Shown: positions 8,037 through 17,371, counted from the first letter of the stretch. The stretch is DNA of 46,537 bases from Caldilinea sp. CFX5 (GCA_021405325.1 QWII01000078.1:1-46537); one strand, 5' to 3'. The notes: a model not told the origin generated them from the sequence alone. Numbers and translations: made by a program.

Positions 8037-9194
8037 TTAAGGGACTGGCGTCGGCAGTGGGGAAACAAAGGATGACGTGGGGGGCGGCATCCCTTGTGCC
8101 AGTGCCGGTTTGACGCCAAAGGTCACGCGTAAGGTTACTGGCACATCAATGTTTAGCACTGTTGACAAAGCAGTCGTCAACGGCAGTTCATACCATTGGC
8201 GCCAGCGTAGCGCTTGGCAAACATCGCCCTCAGCCGGCGACATACTGTCAGTAGGTTCCTCGACAATCGTTTGCACGGTATCAACCGCGCTGCCCATCAC
8301 CGTCGCCAGTAAACCGGCGCGGGCATGCGCCGTCCACAAGGCGCTGCGGTGGGCAGTGACAAGCGGCAGGGTGCAATCTTCCACGGCAAACATGACTTCT
8401 ACCGCTCGAATTGATAAACGCTCGTCTGTCGTTAATGTTATCTCCAACTGGGCTAGTTGGTCGAGCAAAGCATGTAAGTCATCATCAGAAAAGGAGTCGC
8501 GCTTGAAGGTAAGGTAGAAATCCTGCCCATTTGTGGAGAGCGGGAACTGGTCAACCAGCGTCGCCAGCGTTTGTTCTGATTTGAGCAGTTCCTGTAACAG
8601 CGCTTGTTGTGCTTCAAGCGCTGCCCATACGGCAGCCTCGCTTTGACCCGTCGCCGGCTCAGCCCTGACAAAGCGCACCGTCACCTGATCCGCTTGTGTA
8701 CTGGATGTGATTGTACTCAGCACAGTGACGGTGGTCGCCGGATGTAACGGGGGCGCCGCCAAATCGCTAAAGAGTTGGTCGAGTAATGCCATCTCACGGT
8801 CAGCCGTTGCTAAGGGTTGATTACGGTCGCACAGTCCCGTAACGAGGACGCCATCGATTTCTCTAGCAAAGAGCAAATATTCCTCACCTACCTCCAAAAA
8901 GTAGGCACAACTGCTACTCTGATCGGTCGCCACGGTAATGGTTGACTGTTTGGCGCCTTTCCATACTTTCGTCACTTCCATGGTCGTGAGCATCGGGTAG
9001 ACGCCGTAACGGGTTGGCGTCGTTGCCGGTTCTTGCGCAATCACTTTGCCGGCGAAAATAGCATCGGCGTTGGTCACATGGTCGATGAAGGGCAGACCAC
9101 CGGCACAAGTACAAGCGGAGGCCGGCATTGTTGTCAGCAACAGTAGTGAGGCCAATAACGCAGTGACAAGCGCCAGACGGATTGTGGGTTTCAT
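8037..9194 (-). CDS. Secreted protein with TIMP/netrin-like N-terminus
   Basis: A 385-residue exported protein. The signal peptide has a Lys/Arg start (MKPTIR), a Leu-rich core and a likely cut after MPASA. The mature form therefore begins CTCAGG, and IDHVTNADAIFAGKV follows. A CxC at the very N-terminus plus the xDAIFxGKV segment is the pattern of tissue-inhibitor-of-metalloproteinase/netrin-like domains in bacteria. The remaining 270 residues, with several QADQVTVRFVR-like strands and a Pro-rich tail (PPPTSSFVSPLPTPVP), match nothing I can name. ATG 9194 is preceded by AAAGGA; the frame extends further upstream without a signal peptide at its start. Whether it inhibits a protease is unknown. 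Confidence 0.75.
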   Translation of the reverse strand: MKPTIRLALVTALLASLLLLTTMPASACTCAGGLPFIDHVTNADAIFAGKVIAQEPATTPTRYGVYPMLTTMEVTKVWKGAKQSTITVATDQSSSCAYFLEVGEEYLLFAREIDGVLVTGLCDRNQPLATADREMALLDQLFSDLAAPPLHPATTVTVLSTITSSTQADQVTVRFVRAEPATGQSEAAVWAALEAQQALLQELLKSEQTLATLVDQFPLSTNGQDFYLTFKRDSFSDDDLHALLDQLAQLEITLTTDERLSIRAVEVMFAVEDCTLPLVTAHRSALWTAHARAGLLATVMGSAVDTVQTIVEEPTDSMSPAEGDVCQALRWRQWYELPLTTALSTVLNIDVPVTLRVTFGVKPALAQGMPPPTSSFVSPLPTPVP

Positions 9195-9300
9195 AAACAA
9201 CATCCTTTCTTGCATCATCCCCGCTAAAACCGTAAGCAATGCCGAAAAACGCAATTTTGCTATTGTAGCGCGTATTCACTCCGAAAAGATGGAGTGCTGA

Positions 9301-10248
9301 TCAAGCGCATGGCAAGCCGGTTGTTTCATCCAAACCCAGATGAATATTCATACACTGAATTGCTGCTCCCGATGATCCTTTGCCCAAATTATCCAGCCGC
9401 GCCATTACAATCATCTGTTCACCATCACCAAAGATAAAAAGATCGGTGCGATTGGTATCGTTGCACCCCTACACATCAAAACAACGATTGTCCAGGTTGC
9501 CCTCATCGCCCACGGGCAGTACACAGATAAATGGCTCATGGGCATAGTAGTCCGCAAAGAGCGCATGTAGATCGGTTGGTGATACGGGGCGGGTAAGCAG
9601 CCGCGGTGTCAGAAAAACGGTCACCGCCAGTCCCTTGTAATAATTGCCTACCACCGGCACAAAGGTCGGCGCAAAGTGCAAGCCACTGTACTGTTGCATT
9701 TCCGGCAGGTGCTTGTGTTGCAGATGCAGCGCCGAAGGGCGAGGGCTTTGGAGTTTGGGTGTAAAGGCTTGTTCATAGGTTTGGATGAGCCGCTTGCCGC
9801 CGCCACTATACCCTGTAATCGCGTAACAGGTGACCGGATAATCGGGTGGCGTGATCCCAGAAGCGATCAAGGGATGCACCAGCAAATTGAAGGCTGTAGC
9901 ATGACAGCCGGGAACCGCAATGCGTTTGCTGGCCCGGATCTGCGCCCGTTGTGTTGGCTTAAGCTCCGGCAACCCATAAACCCAACCAGGGGCGGTGCAG
10001 AAAGCTGGACTAGCGTCAATCACACACGTTTGCGTGTTCGTCACCAGCGGCACGGTCTCACGGACGGCTGCGTCGGGCAGACAGAGAAAAGCCACATCGG
10101 CGGCATTGAGTAGTTCGCACCGGCGCTCTTGGTCTTTCCGTCGTTCCAACTCAATGGTCAGCAGTTCAATATCACGTCGTTGCGCCAGACGCTCACCTAA
10201 GTGGAGACCGGTCGTCCCCTCCTGCCCATCGATAAAGACCTTGGCCAT
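9301..10248 (-). pseudogene. argC: N-acetyl-gamma-glutamyl-phosphate reductase (type 2), amber-interrupted
   Basis: ArgC makes N-acetylglutamate semialdehyde in arginine synthesis. The frame starts at ATG 10248 (AAGGAG 7 nt upstream) with [17 protein letters not shown], has the catalytic Cys115 in [10 protein letters not shown], and [14 protein letters not shown]. Codon 260 is TAG (9471-9469), inside the conserved [14 protein letters not shown] segment, where Gln (CAG) is the likely ancestral codon. The same frame continues intact through [20 protein letters not shown] to ...DETTGLPCA and TGA at 9303-9301. A single point mutation, or a sequencing error, therefore separates this from a normal 315-residue enzyme. 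Its upstream operon partner is also broken, which favours real decay. Confidence 0.85.
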
Positions 10249-10302
10249 TCGTTTGCTCCTTCCCACAGCAATTGTCGTCTGGTTGGTTGTAAGCTGACCC
10301 AT

Positions 10303-11131
10303 TCAGTGAATGGCAGCAAGCAACCTGTCACAGAGTAGATCCAAAGCCGCACTCCGGTCACTGCCGGCCAGCCGTTCACCGGTGGCTGTCACCACCATAT
10401 TTTGATAGTCGCTCATCTACAGAAAGTGTGAGGTTTCGACCCGCCACACCTGTCAGGTTTCCAAAACCTGACAGGTGTTCACACTTTCCGTAGATGAGCC
10501 TTTGATAGTTCTGGATGTCGTTGGCAAAGACCAGGTCACTTTGACTCTTTTGCAAATTATAGAAGGCTTGACTAAACAATTCGTCTGCTGTCACCCCTGC
10601 GGTCGTCTTGAAGGTCACTACCATGAGATCGGGCCGCACCCGCTTGATGCCGTCAATGATTTTGTCGCTGGGTCGCATCTGTAATGTTAACGTTTCAATG
10701 TGGTGAAGTCGCTTCTGCTCTTTGCCAAAGTGCTGCATTGTCGTAATATGGCCGCTTTTTCCCACTGCGGTTAAATCTATTGGCGAAAAATCGCAGATCG
10801 CCGCCGCCATGATGAGGGCAACAGCTTGCGCATCCGCCAAAACGGCCTGCACAAAAGCCTGAGCATCGGCATTGGTTTCGGGCGTTGCATGAATCCCCAA
10901 CAGCGCTAACCGGGCCATGGTTGCACTGGAATTGGCGCCAGCCATCTTCGTTTTCACCAGCACAATTTCATGGTTTCCGTCCGGTATCGTACCCAATAGC
11001 CTATGCGCTAAACGGTCGGCAATCTCGATACCGACCGTACCGTAAGCCGGCGCACAGAGGGCAAAGTGGGGTGTGACATGAACCACTGTGCCACCAGTAA
11101 GTATATAGATACGTTTGGCTGGTGAACTCAT
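10303..11131 (-). pseudogene. CoaB-like (phosphopantothenate-cysteine ligase/DFP) protein disrupted by a 91-bp element
   Basis: The protein resembles the DFP/CoaB domain: RIYILTGGTVVHVTPH at the start, LIMAAAICDFSP (compare the AAAVADFRP motif), VTFKTTAGVTADEL and SDLVFANDI. A small palindromic element interrupts codon 207 or so, just after FANDIQNYQ, and shifts the frame. The current product reads 36 foreign residues and stops at 10376. Deleting 91 bp plus one 9-bp target copy restores QNMVVTATGERLAGSDR and a stop at 10305-10303, 242 residues in total. That stop is directly followed by an ATG leading toward argC, so the two were one operon. Family members condense phosphopantothenate with cysteine, but this stand-alone divergent version may act on something else. 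Confidence 0.75.
10410..10500. mobile_element. 91-bp palindromic mini-element, copy 1 (inside the CoaB-like gene)
   Basis: Terminal inverted repeats start C/GGCTCATCTAC and extend about 22 bp (2 mismatches). Inside lies ACACCTGTCAGGTTT / AAACCTGACAGGTGT. It is flanked by the 9-bp direct repeat TTTGATAGT (10401-10409 and 10501-10509). It is identical over all 91 bases to the copy at 24663-24753. Confidence 0.9.
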
Positions 11132-11253
11132 CGAAATACACTCCCTTATTTTTTAATTGAAACGCCGCTTATCCATAGTATATAGAGGGCTTCGCCGAGC
11201 GTCAATAGACAGATGAACGCGTCGTGATCCGGCATGGGTTGCCCCCTATTTGG

Positions 11254-11282
11254 TTGCTTGTATCGACAAACTTTAGTATAAT
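11254..11282 (+). promoter_or_regulatory. Candidate sigma70 promoter for the propeller-LysM gene
   Basis: TTGCTT (-35) and a consensus TATAAT (-10) spaced by 17 nt, ending 50 nt before the ATG at 11333. Confidence 0.55.
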
Positions 11283-11332
11283 TTAAGCACAAGCAATTTA
11301 CCCGATCTTTACATAATTCGCAGGAATGATTT

Positions 11333-14300
11333 ATGCCGCGCCCAGTTCAATCACCCAACACGCCGCCATCCGCTGCACCGCAACCAGTCGATAACAACCC
11401 GGCCCTCCCCCGCGGACCGGCGGCGCGGCTGCAAGCCTTTGTCGAGGAACGACTGCCACCCACGGTTTCGTCGACGCGCGCCTTGGCCGCAGCCAGCAGC
11501 CCGACTGTTGACCTGCCCGTCAGCGCCACCCGTCCCCAGGGAGAAGTCGAACAACTGGCGGCGGAACGCTTACGCCAACTGACCGAATATCGCACACGGC
11601 TGGCATTGCAGACGCCTCCCACCAGCGACACGCCGCCGGCCGCGATGCGGGCAATGACGCCCGCGTCGGCGCCGGCGGCGACACCCCCAGGGTTGGCAAC
11701 CAATCGCTGGCTCTCAGTCGGGCCGCAGGCGGTGAAGGCGCCTATCTATAACCGCATGACCGCCTACAGTGGTCGCGTCACCGGCATTGATGTGGCGCCG
11801 GGGGGCAAACGGCTCTACATTGCCACGGCCAACGGCGGCGTCTGGCGGTCGGAGGATCACGGCCTCACCTGGCAGTCGCTCATGGATGCTTTTGACCTCA
11901 ACCCGACGGCGCACCAGGCCGATTCGCAGGCGTGTGGCGCCATTGCCCTGGTGGCCGGTGAGTGGACGGCGCAGGATTTCATCTATGTCGGGTCGGGCGA
12001 GGCGAATGGCGCACTCAATGCCTACAACGGCGTCGGCCCCATCGTCTCCACTGACGGCGGCTTGAACTGGTACACCGAGGTCAGCGAACCGTCGCTGTTG
12101 GGCATGGCTTTCTATGCGCTGGCGGTTGACCCGGTCGCGCCGACGCGGGTGGTGGCGGCCACAACGAATGGCCTCTACCGCCGTGAACCGGACGCAAATG
12201 GCGCCTACATCTGGCGGCAGCAGGTCGCCGGCGACTTTAGTAGTGTCGTGGCTGTGCATGGCGACGGACAGACGCTCTTTTATGCCGCCGAGAAATATGG
12301 CAATGTCTACCGGTCGGCGGATGGCGCCGCGTGGACGCCATTGGGTACAGGCTTTCCCACCGAGGCCGTCGGGCGGATCGGGTTGGCAGTTCAGGACTAC
12401 AACCCCAACATCGTCTATGCGCTGGTGGCGACAAGTACGGCCCAGGTCGGCCCGAACCATGTCGTACAGAAGGAAGCCTACCACCTACATGGCCTCTACC
12501 GCCTCGACGTGAGCGAAGGCAACTGGCACAAGGTCAATGGCGTGCCGGAAAAGCTCTTTGGCATCGACTTACAGCGCCCCGGCCAGGGCTGGTATGATCT
12601 CGCCCTGGCGGTGGCGCCTGATGATGTCAATCGTGTCTATGTTGGCGGTGCAGCGGTGCTGTCGGACGGCATTCATGATGAGCCGAATGGCGGGGGGGAG
12701 TGGGTCGGCGCGCTCTACCGCTGTGAGATCAGCTATAGCCGGCGCAGCAAGCGCTACAATGCCAAGGCGACCTTTATCGGCGGCGCCATTCATGCCGACG
12801 TTCATGCCCTGACCTTTGCGCCGGGTGACAGCAACCAGCTTTATGTCGGCTGTGACGGCGGCGTCTTCTATTCGACCAAGCCGGCGGCTGACCCCGAAGA
12901 GTCGGCCAATCAGACTGACCTTTTTCAGCCGCGTAACGGCGGATTAGCAACGATGACCATGAATTTTCTGAGCCTCCACCCGACCGAAGATGCGATCTTC
13001 TTCTGTGGCACCCAGGACAATGGCGGGCTACGCTACAGCGGCGATGAACTCTGGCAGCTTTCCGCCGGCGGTGATTGCGGTTACTGTGTCATCAACCCGC
13101 GCGACCCCTACCATGTCCTCACGACCTACACCTACGGCAGCATCAACCGTTCACGCGATGGCGGTAACAGCACGGCTTATGACCAGGTGGCGGTGCCGTT
13201 AGTAGGGGACGAAGCGTGGGGAACGCTCTTCTATGCCCCGCTGGTCGGTGCGCCCTACGATCCGGCCAACCCGGCGACGGCGGATCTACTGGCCTTTGGC
13301 AGCAACCGGGTCTGGCTCAGTGAGCGCTTTGGCGGCTACTTGTGGTGGGAAAATGGCTCACCCTGGCAACATGAGACCGATTGGCGCTCTCTACCCACTG
13401 GGCAGCGGGAGCAGGATCAACTGCCGGGGTCTGTCCGTTCGCTCACCTTTGCCAATAGCGACAAGCTCTACGCCGGCACCATCAACGGCACCGTCCATCG
13501 TTTTGAACGCACGGCCAACGGCTGGCAGAAGATCGATCTGCCGGCGCTGGCCGATACGTGGAGTCCGATTACCGCCATCGTTGTCGATCCGACCGTTGCC
13601 AGTGGTAATACCATCTACGCTACCATCGGTGGCTATACAGCCGGGGCGCGCGTCTGGCGCTATGACGGGCAGGAATGGCAGCCATGCCAGGGGCCGGTCG
13701 ATGCGCCGCATCAACAACTGATGAATGTGCAACACAATGCGCTGGTGATCGATCAACGCAACCCGCACCATCTCTTTGTCGGGGCCGATATTGGCATCTG
13801 GCACTCAGCCGACGGTGGCGCGACCTGGGAACCCTTTTCGCACGGCCTGCCCGACGCCGCCGTGCTGGATCTCAAACAGCATCCGGTGACTGGCGCGCTC
13901 TATGCGGCAACGCATGGCCGTGGCGTCTATGAGTTCGACCTCTATCAGGTGCAGACGCCGGTGGAGTTATATTTGCGCGACCATCAGTTGGATCGGGGGC
14001 GCGTGCGCGTAACGCCCTTGGGCGAAGCCAAACATCCATTGGCGCCGGGGCGTCCGCTCCAAGAAGCTGACAGCCCGGACATCAAGTTTGATCTGCTCAA
14101 CCAACAGGGCGCTTTTCTGCTCAGCGAACCGACCTGCAACTTCTTTCGCTTTGCCACTGAACTGCCGGAAACGCCGGCGCCGGTCGCCATCTTTACCCAT
14201 GATGAAGCGAGCCTGGCCAATCGCATCTATGTCCAGGTGCATAGCCACGGCGCCGACTTAGCCCGGCATGTCCGTGTGGTGCTACTGCTGAGCAAAGTAA

Positions 14301-14833
14301 CGGAAGGCATCCCGGCGCTACCCATCGGCTATGACCAACTGCTGCGTAACGGCGCACCGATCGAGAATCGCGACTGGCTCACCGTCGGCTACCGGGATGT
14401 CTACAATGTACGCGCTGAATTGCCCCAGGTCGCCTATTTTGAACTTTCCTCGGATCTACTGCCCACCAGTGACAAACTGTCGCCGGACAATCGTTATCTG
14501 CTGGTCGCTCTGGCCCATAGCTATGCCGACCCCTTCTATAGCGCCACGGCGACGGGACTGGATCTGCAAGAACGCAAGGTGGCCGGCAAGTGGGTGACAA
14601 TTGTTCCCTTTACCGGCACACTGCCGACGCCAACGCGACCGCGGCGCAGCCTGGATCCCGACATTCTCGACACTTATCGGGTCAAGACCGGCGATTCGCT
14701 CTTTACCATTGCCAAACGTTACTACGGCGACGGCAATCTCTGGCCGCTGATCTACCGGCTCAACAAGGAGACCATTGGCGACAATCCACGCCTCATCCGT
14801 CCGCGAATGGTGCTAAAGATTCCCGTGTTATAA
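11333..14833 (+). CDS. Giant Asp-box beta-propeller protein with C-terminal LysM domain
   Basis: A 1166-residue protein. Residues 1-120 are Pro/Ala-rich and look disordered, with no signal peptide. From about residue 125 (NRWLSVGP) a sortilin/VPS10- or BNR-like propeller follows. Its Asp-box turns (SxDxGxxW) include WRSEDHGLTWQSL, STDGGLNWY, YRSADGAAW, NRSRDGG and WHSADGGATWEPF. After about residue 880 comes an uncharacterised beta-rich region. The last 55 residues are a LysM domain (YRVKTGDSLFTIAKRYYGDG to PRMVLKIPVL), which binds peptidoglycan or chitin-like sugars. ATG 11333 has CAGGA about 9 nt upstream. How a signal-less LysM protein reaches the wall is unclear. It could also be an internal scaffold, as LysM domains occur in phage-tail-like machines. 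It is transcribed alone. Confidence 0.8.
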   Translation: MPRPVQSPNTPPSAAPQPVDNNPALPRGPAARLQAFVEERLPPTVSSTRALAAASSPTVDLPVSATRPQGEVEQLAAERLRQLTEYRTRLALQTPPTSDTPPAAMRAMTPASAPAATPPGLATNRWLSVGPQAVKAPIYNRMTAYSGRVTGIDVAPGGKRLYIATANGGVWRSEDHGLTWQSLMDAFDLNPTAHQADSQACGAIALVAGEWTAQDFIYVGSGEANGALNAYNGVGPIVSTDGGLNWYTEVSEPSLLGMAFYALAVDPVAPTRVVAATTNGLYRREPDANGAYIWRQQVAGDFSSVVAVHGDGQTLFYAAEKYGNVYRSADGAAWTPLGTGFPTEAVGRIGLAVQDYNPNIVYALVATSTAQVGPNHVVQKEAYHLHGLYRLDVSEGNWHKVNGVPEKLFGIDLQRPGQGWYDLALAVAPDDVNRVYVGGAAVLSDGIHDEPNGGGEWVGALYRCEISYSRRSKRYNAKATFIGGAIHADVHALTFAPGDSNQLYVGCDGGVFYSTKPAADPEESANQTDLFQPRNGGLATMTMNFLSLHPTEDAIFFCGTQDNGGLRYSGDELWQLSAGGDCGYCVINPRDPYHVLTTYTYGSINRSRDGGNSTAYDQVAVPLVGDEAWGTLFYAPLVGAPYDPANPATADLLAFGSNRVWLSERFGGYLWWENGSPWQHETDWRSLPTGQREQDQLPGSVRSLTFANSDKLYAGTINGTVHRFERTANGWQKIDLPALADTWSPITAIVVDPTVASGNTIYATIGGYTAGARVWRYDGQEWQPCQGPVDAPHQQLMNVQHNALVIDQRNPHHLFVGADIGIWHSADGGATWEPFSHGLPDAAVLDLKQHPVTGALYAATHGRGVYEFDLYQVQTPVELYLRDHQLDRGRVRVTPLGEAKHPLAPGRPLQEADSPDIKFDLLNQQGAFLLSEPTCNFFRFATELPETPAPVAIFTHDEASLANRIYVQVHSHGADLARHVRVVLLLSKVTEGIPALPIGYDQLLRNGAPIENRDWLTVGYRDVYNVRAELPQVAYFELSSDLLPTSDKLSPDNRYLLVALAHSYADPFYSATATGLDLQERKVAGKWVTIVPFTGTLPTPTRPRRSLDPDILDTYRVKTGDSLFTIAKRYYGDGNLWPLIYRLNKETIGDNPRLIRPRMVLKIPVL

Positions 14834-14919
14834 CCTGGTGCGTAGTCTGGCATAAATACCCTCGGCATAGGCGAACATGAGCCACAAGCGCCACAGCGCA
14901 TCTAAAGCCAATTTGACAA
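14828..14919 (-). other. Possible C-terminal gene remnant
   Basis: On the minus strand a short open stretch ends LALDALWRLWLMFAYAEGIY-ARLRTRL and a TAA overlapping the LysM-gene stop. It is cut off on its upstream side by the 72-bp palindrome. It looks protein-like (amphipathic, aromatic-rich), but I cannot assign a family. Confidence 0.25.
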
Positions 14920-14991
14920 AATCAATTCCCCTAATTTACAGTAATTAGGAGAATGCATTCTCCTAATTACTGTAAATTAGGGGAATTGATT
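14920..14991. repeat. 72-bp perfect palindrome without a spacer
   Basis: Every base of 14920-14955 pairs with 14991-14956; the centre is ATGCAT (14953-14958). It immediately precedes the ribosome-binding site of the ATPase gene. Confidence 0.9.
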
Positions 14992-15006
14992 AACAGGAGC
15001 GGAATT

Positions 15007-16140
15007 TTGGGAACCTATCAGCGAGCAATTCAACCGGCGATCGAAGCCAATCTTTATAAAGGCAAAGCCATTATCATTTATGGTGCGCGCCAGGTGGGGA
15101 AAACTACGCTCTGTCGGGCGATTATGCGCAATTATCCAACTGATGCGCTCTACCTGAATTGTGACGAGCCGGATATTCGGCAAGCTTTGACTCATAAGAC
15201 CTCGACGGAACTACGGGTTATGCTTGGTGCAAAAAAACTGATTGTGATTGATGAAGCACAGCGAGTGAAAGATATTGGCCTGACCCTGAAATTGCTCATC
15301 GATACCTACCCGGAAATCCAGATCATCGCAACCGGTTCCTCTTCGTTTGATCTATCGAACGAAACCAAAGAGCCATTGACCGGTCGCAAGATCGAGTACT
15401 ATCTCTACCCGTTGGCCGTTTCAGAATTGCTCGAACAGGAAAGCCGCCTTGAAATGATGCGCTTGCTGGAAACACGCTTACGCTTCGGCAGCTACCCCGG
15501 TGTGATCAACAGCGATGATCCAGCCGCAACGATTGCTGAGATTGCCGGTAGTTATCTTTATCGTGATATTCTGGAGGTGCAAACGGTGAAGAACCCGGAT
15601 CAACTCCACCGTTTATTGCAGGCGTTAGCGCTTCAGGTTGGCAAGGAGGTTGCATATACCGAATTGGGCACTCTGCTTGGTTTGGACAAAGCGACCATTG
15701 CGCGCTACATCACCTTGCTTGAACATGCTTATGTGATTTTTCACCTTCCACCCTTCAGTCGGAATTTACGAAAAGAGTTGGGGAAACAACGCAAGATTTA
15801 TTTCTATGATGTTGGCGTGCGCAATGCTTTGATCAACAACTTTAACCCGCTGCACCTGCGCCAGGATGTTGGCGCCGTGTGGGAAAATTACTTTATCATC
15901 GAACGAATGAAATATAACCAAAATCGCCGCTACCGAGTGAATCACTATTTTTGGCGCACCTATGACGGTCAGGAAGTTGATTATCTGGAAGAAGCGGGCG
16001 GGCAACTGGCGGCGTTTGAATGCAAATGGTCAAAAACCGAGCAACGGGTTCCGCCGGCTTTTGCGAAAGCATACCCTAACAGCACTTTTCAGGTCGTGCA
16101 TTCACAGAATTACCTGGATTTCCTGCTGGCTACCGGCTAG
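15007..16140 (+). CDS. AAA_14/DUF4143 ATPase
   Basis: A 377-residue ATPase. Walker A is YGARQVGKTT (residues 25-34), Walker B is KLIVIDEAQ (about 78-86), and IQIIATGSSSFDL is the sensor segment. The C-terminal DUF4143 domain follows (LTGRKIEYYLYPLAVSEL onward) and ends in a restriction-endonuclease-like core with VDYLEE and FECKWS. Such proteins are common in Bacteria and Archaea; their role is not established. An ATG at 14953 sits in the middle of the 72-bp palindrome. A TTG at 15007 with AGGAG 7 nt upstream is a better start and keeps the usual N-terminus (TYQRAIQPAIEANL). Base composition is AT-richer than the neighbours, consistent with an accessory gene. Confidence 0.88.
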   Translation: MGTYQRAIQPAIEANLYKGKAIIIYGARQVGKTTLCRAIMRNYPTDALYLNCDEPDIRQALTHKTSTELRVMLGAKKLIVIDEAQRVKDIGLTLKLLIDTYPEIQIIATGSSSFDLSNETKEPLTGRKIEYYLYPLAVSELLEQESRLEMMRLLETRLRFGSYPGVINSDDPAATIAEIAGSYLYRDILEVQTVKNPDQLHRLLQALALQVGKEVAYTELGTLLGLDKATIARYITLLEHAYVIFHLPPFSRNLRKELGKQRKIYFYDVGVRNALINNFNPLHLRQDVGAVWENYFIIERMKYNQNRRYRVNHYFWRTYDGQEVDYLEEAGGQLAAFECKWSKTEQRVPPAFAKAYPNSTFQVVHSQNYLDFLLATG

Positions 16141-16156
16141 TTTGTAACCCCGTCTA

Positions 16157-17371
16157 TCATTGACTCCAGGTAAACAGCGTAACCAACGTCTCCTCATCGC
16201 CGTGATTGCCGGCCTTCAAGATAATTTGGTAGCGTTGCCCATCAGCCGCAATGCCGGTCGTCAGCGGCATCCCAGGGAACAATTCGGCTTCCACTGACAA
16301 AGCGGTTATCCCCAACAAGTGTAACAGATGAAAGGCCGTGTCGCCGCCAACCAGGAGCAGGGTGCGCGGATGGCGCTGCCGGATCTGGTCAAGCGCAGCC
16401 GCACCCAAGGTGGCGGCGTATTGACGCGCCGTTTCGCCTTCCAAACGCGCCGCGGCGGCCGGCGCGGGGAGATGCAGCGCACAACGTGTATTGTTGCCGC
16501 TGCCGGCCACCATGCGCAAGCCATCTACACCACCCGGATCAACTTCATACAGATCGAGCTTCGCTAACTGGCGCAACCGTGTCAACTGCCGGTGCGCCAT
16601 CACGCTGCCGCTGCCGACAACGGCCAGCATGGGGTATGGGATTGTCGGTGGTTGCTCAGGGGGCGGCGGTTTGCCCCCTTGCGCAGCCACCAACGCCGCA
16701 GCAATCACCCCCATCAACCCGGCGCTGCCACAGAAGAGAGCCTGCGGCAGTGCGATTTGTGCTGCTTGATAGAGCGTCTGCAAATCGGCTTCGGTGAGGG
16801 CATCAGCAATGAACAGGTGCGCGCCGGCAGCATATTGCGCTTGTAAATGCCGCGTGAGTTCTGTCACGCCGGCGCGCACGGTTGCCAGCCCGATCAGTGC
16901 CTGTGGTAACGCGGTTTGTTCCGCAATCAGCTTTGGTAGAGACAAGCTTTGCGCCGCCGCTTGGTCATAAACCAGATAGCCATCAACCAGGCCGCGCCCT
17001 TGCGCCGGGAAGGCGGGGGCAATCACGGCGCAAGGACGCGACTTTACGGGGCTGGCCAACGTCATCATGGCCGCGAGTTCAGCGCCAATGTTGCCGCGCA
17101 GGGTCGAGTCGATCTTTTTGTACCAGATGGCGTTCGCCGCCTGTGTCACCTGTTGCAACGCTCGGAACAAAGTCTGTACCCGTTCTGCCGCCTGGGGCGG
17201 CGGCAAAAAGCGCGAGTCAGAGGAGAAAGCCACGGCGCCGGCCGGTAGTGGGCTGTCGGTTGGTTGGATCAAAATAGTTGCGGGCAACCCAGCGCCTTTA
17301 CAGCGGGCCGCGCAATCGGCGGCACCGGTGACATCATCGGCTAAGACAAATAACGTAGGATTCGTATACAT
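16157..17371 (-). CDS. Four-carbon acid sugar kinase family protein (DUF1537, OtnK-like)
   Basis: A 404-residue kinase of the DUF1537 family, whose members phosphorylate four-carbon acid sugars such as erythronate and threonate. The N-terminal domain shows FVLADDVTGAADCAARC and YKKIDSTLRGNIG; the C-terminal nucleotide-binding domain shows VVGSGSVMAHRQL, LLLVGGDTAFHLL and the family-typical end IILKAGNHGDEETL. It is near the family length (about 410-440). ATG 17371 is chosen; a GTG at 17383 is possible and neither has a clear ribosome-binding site. No dehydrogenase (PdxA2-like) partner is adjacent, so the pathway cannot be completed here. The next gene is divergent. Confidence 0.88.
   Translation of the reverse strand: MYTNPTLFVLADDVTGAADCAARCKGAGLPATILIQPTDSPLPAGAVAFSSDSRFLPPPQAAERVQTLFRALQQVTQAANAIWYKKIDSTLRGNIGAELAAMMTLASPVKSRPCAVIAPAFPAQGRGLVDGYLVYDQAAAQSLSLPKLIAEQTALPQALIGLATVRAGVTELTRHLQAQYAAGAHLFIADALTEADLQTLYQAAQIALPQALFCGSAGLMGVIAAALVAAQGGKPPPPEQPPTIPYPMLAVVGSGSVMAHRQLTRLRQLAKLDLYEVDPGGVDGLRMVAGSGNNTRCALHLPAPAAAARLEGETARQYAATLGAAALDQIRQRHPRTLLLVGGDTAFHLLHLLGITALSVEAELFPGMPLTTGIAADGQRYQIILKAGNHGDEETLVTLFTWSQ

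Noticed and set aside
11714..12484. 256-codon minus-strand frame inside the propeller gene
   Set aside because: It is the shadow of the strongly supported plus-strand propeller; it has no family motif of its own.
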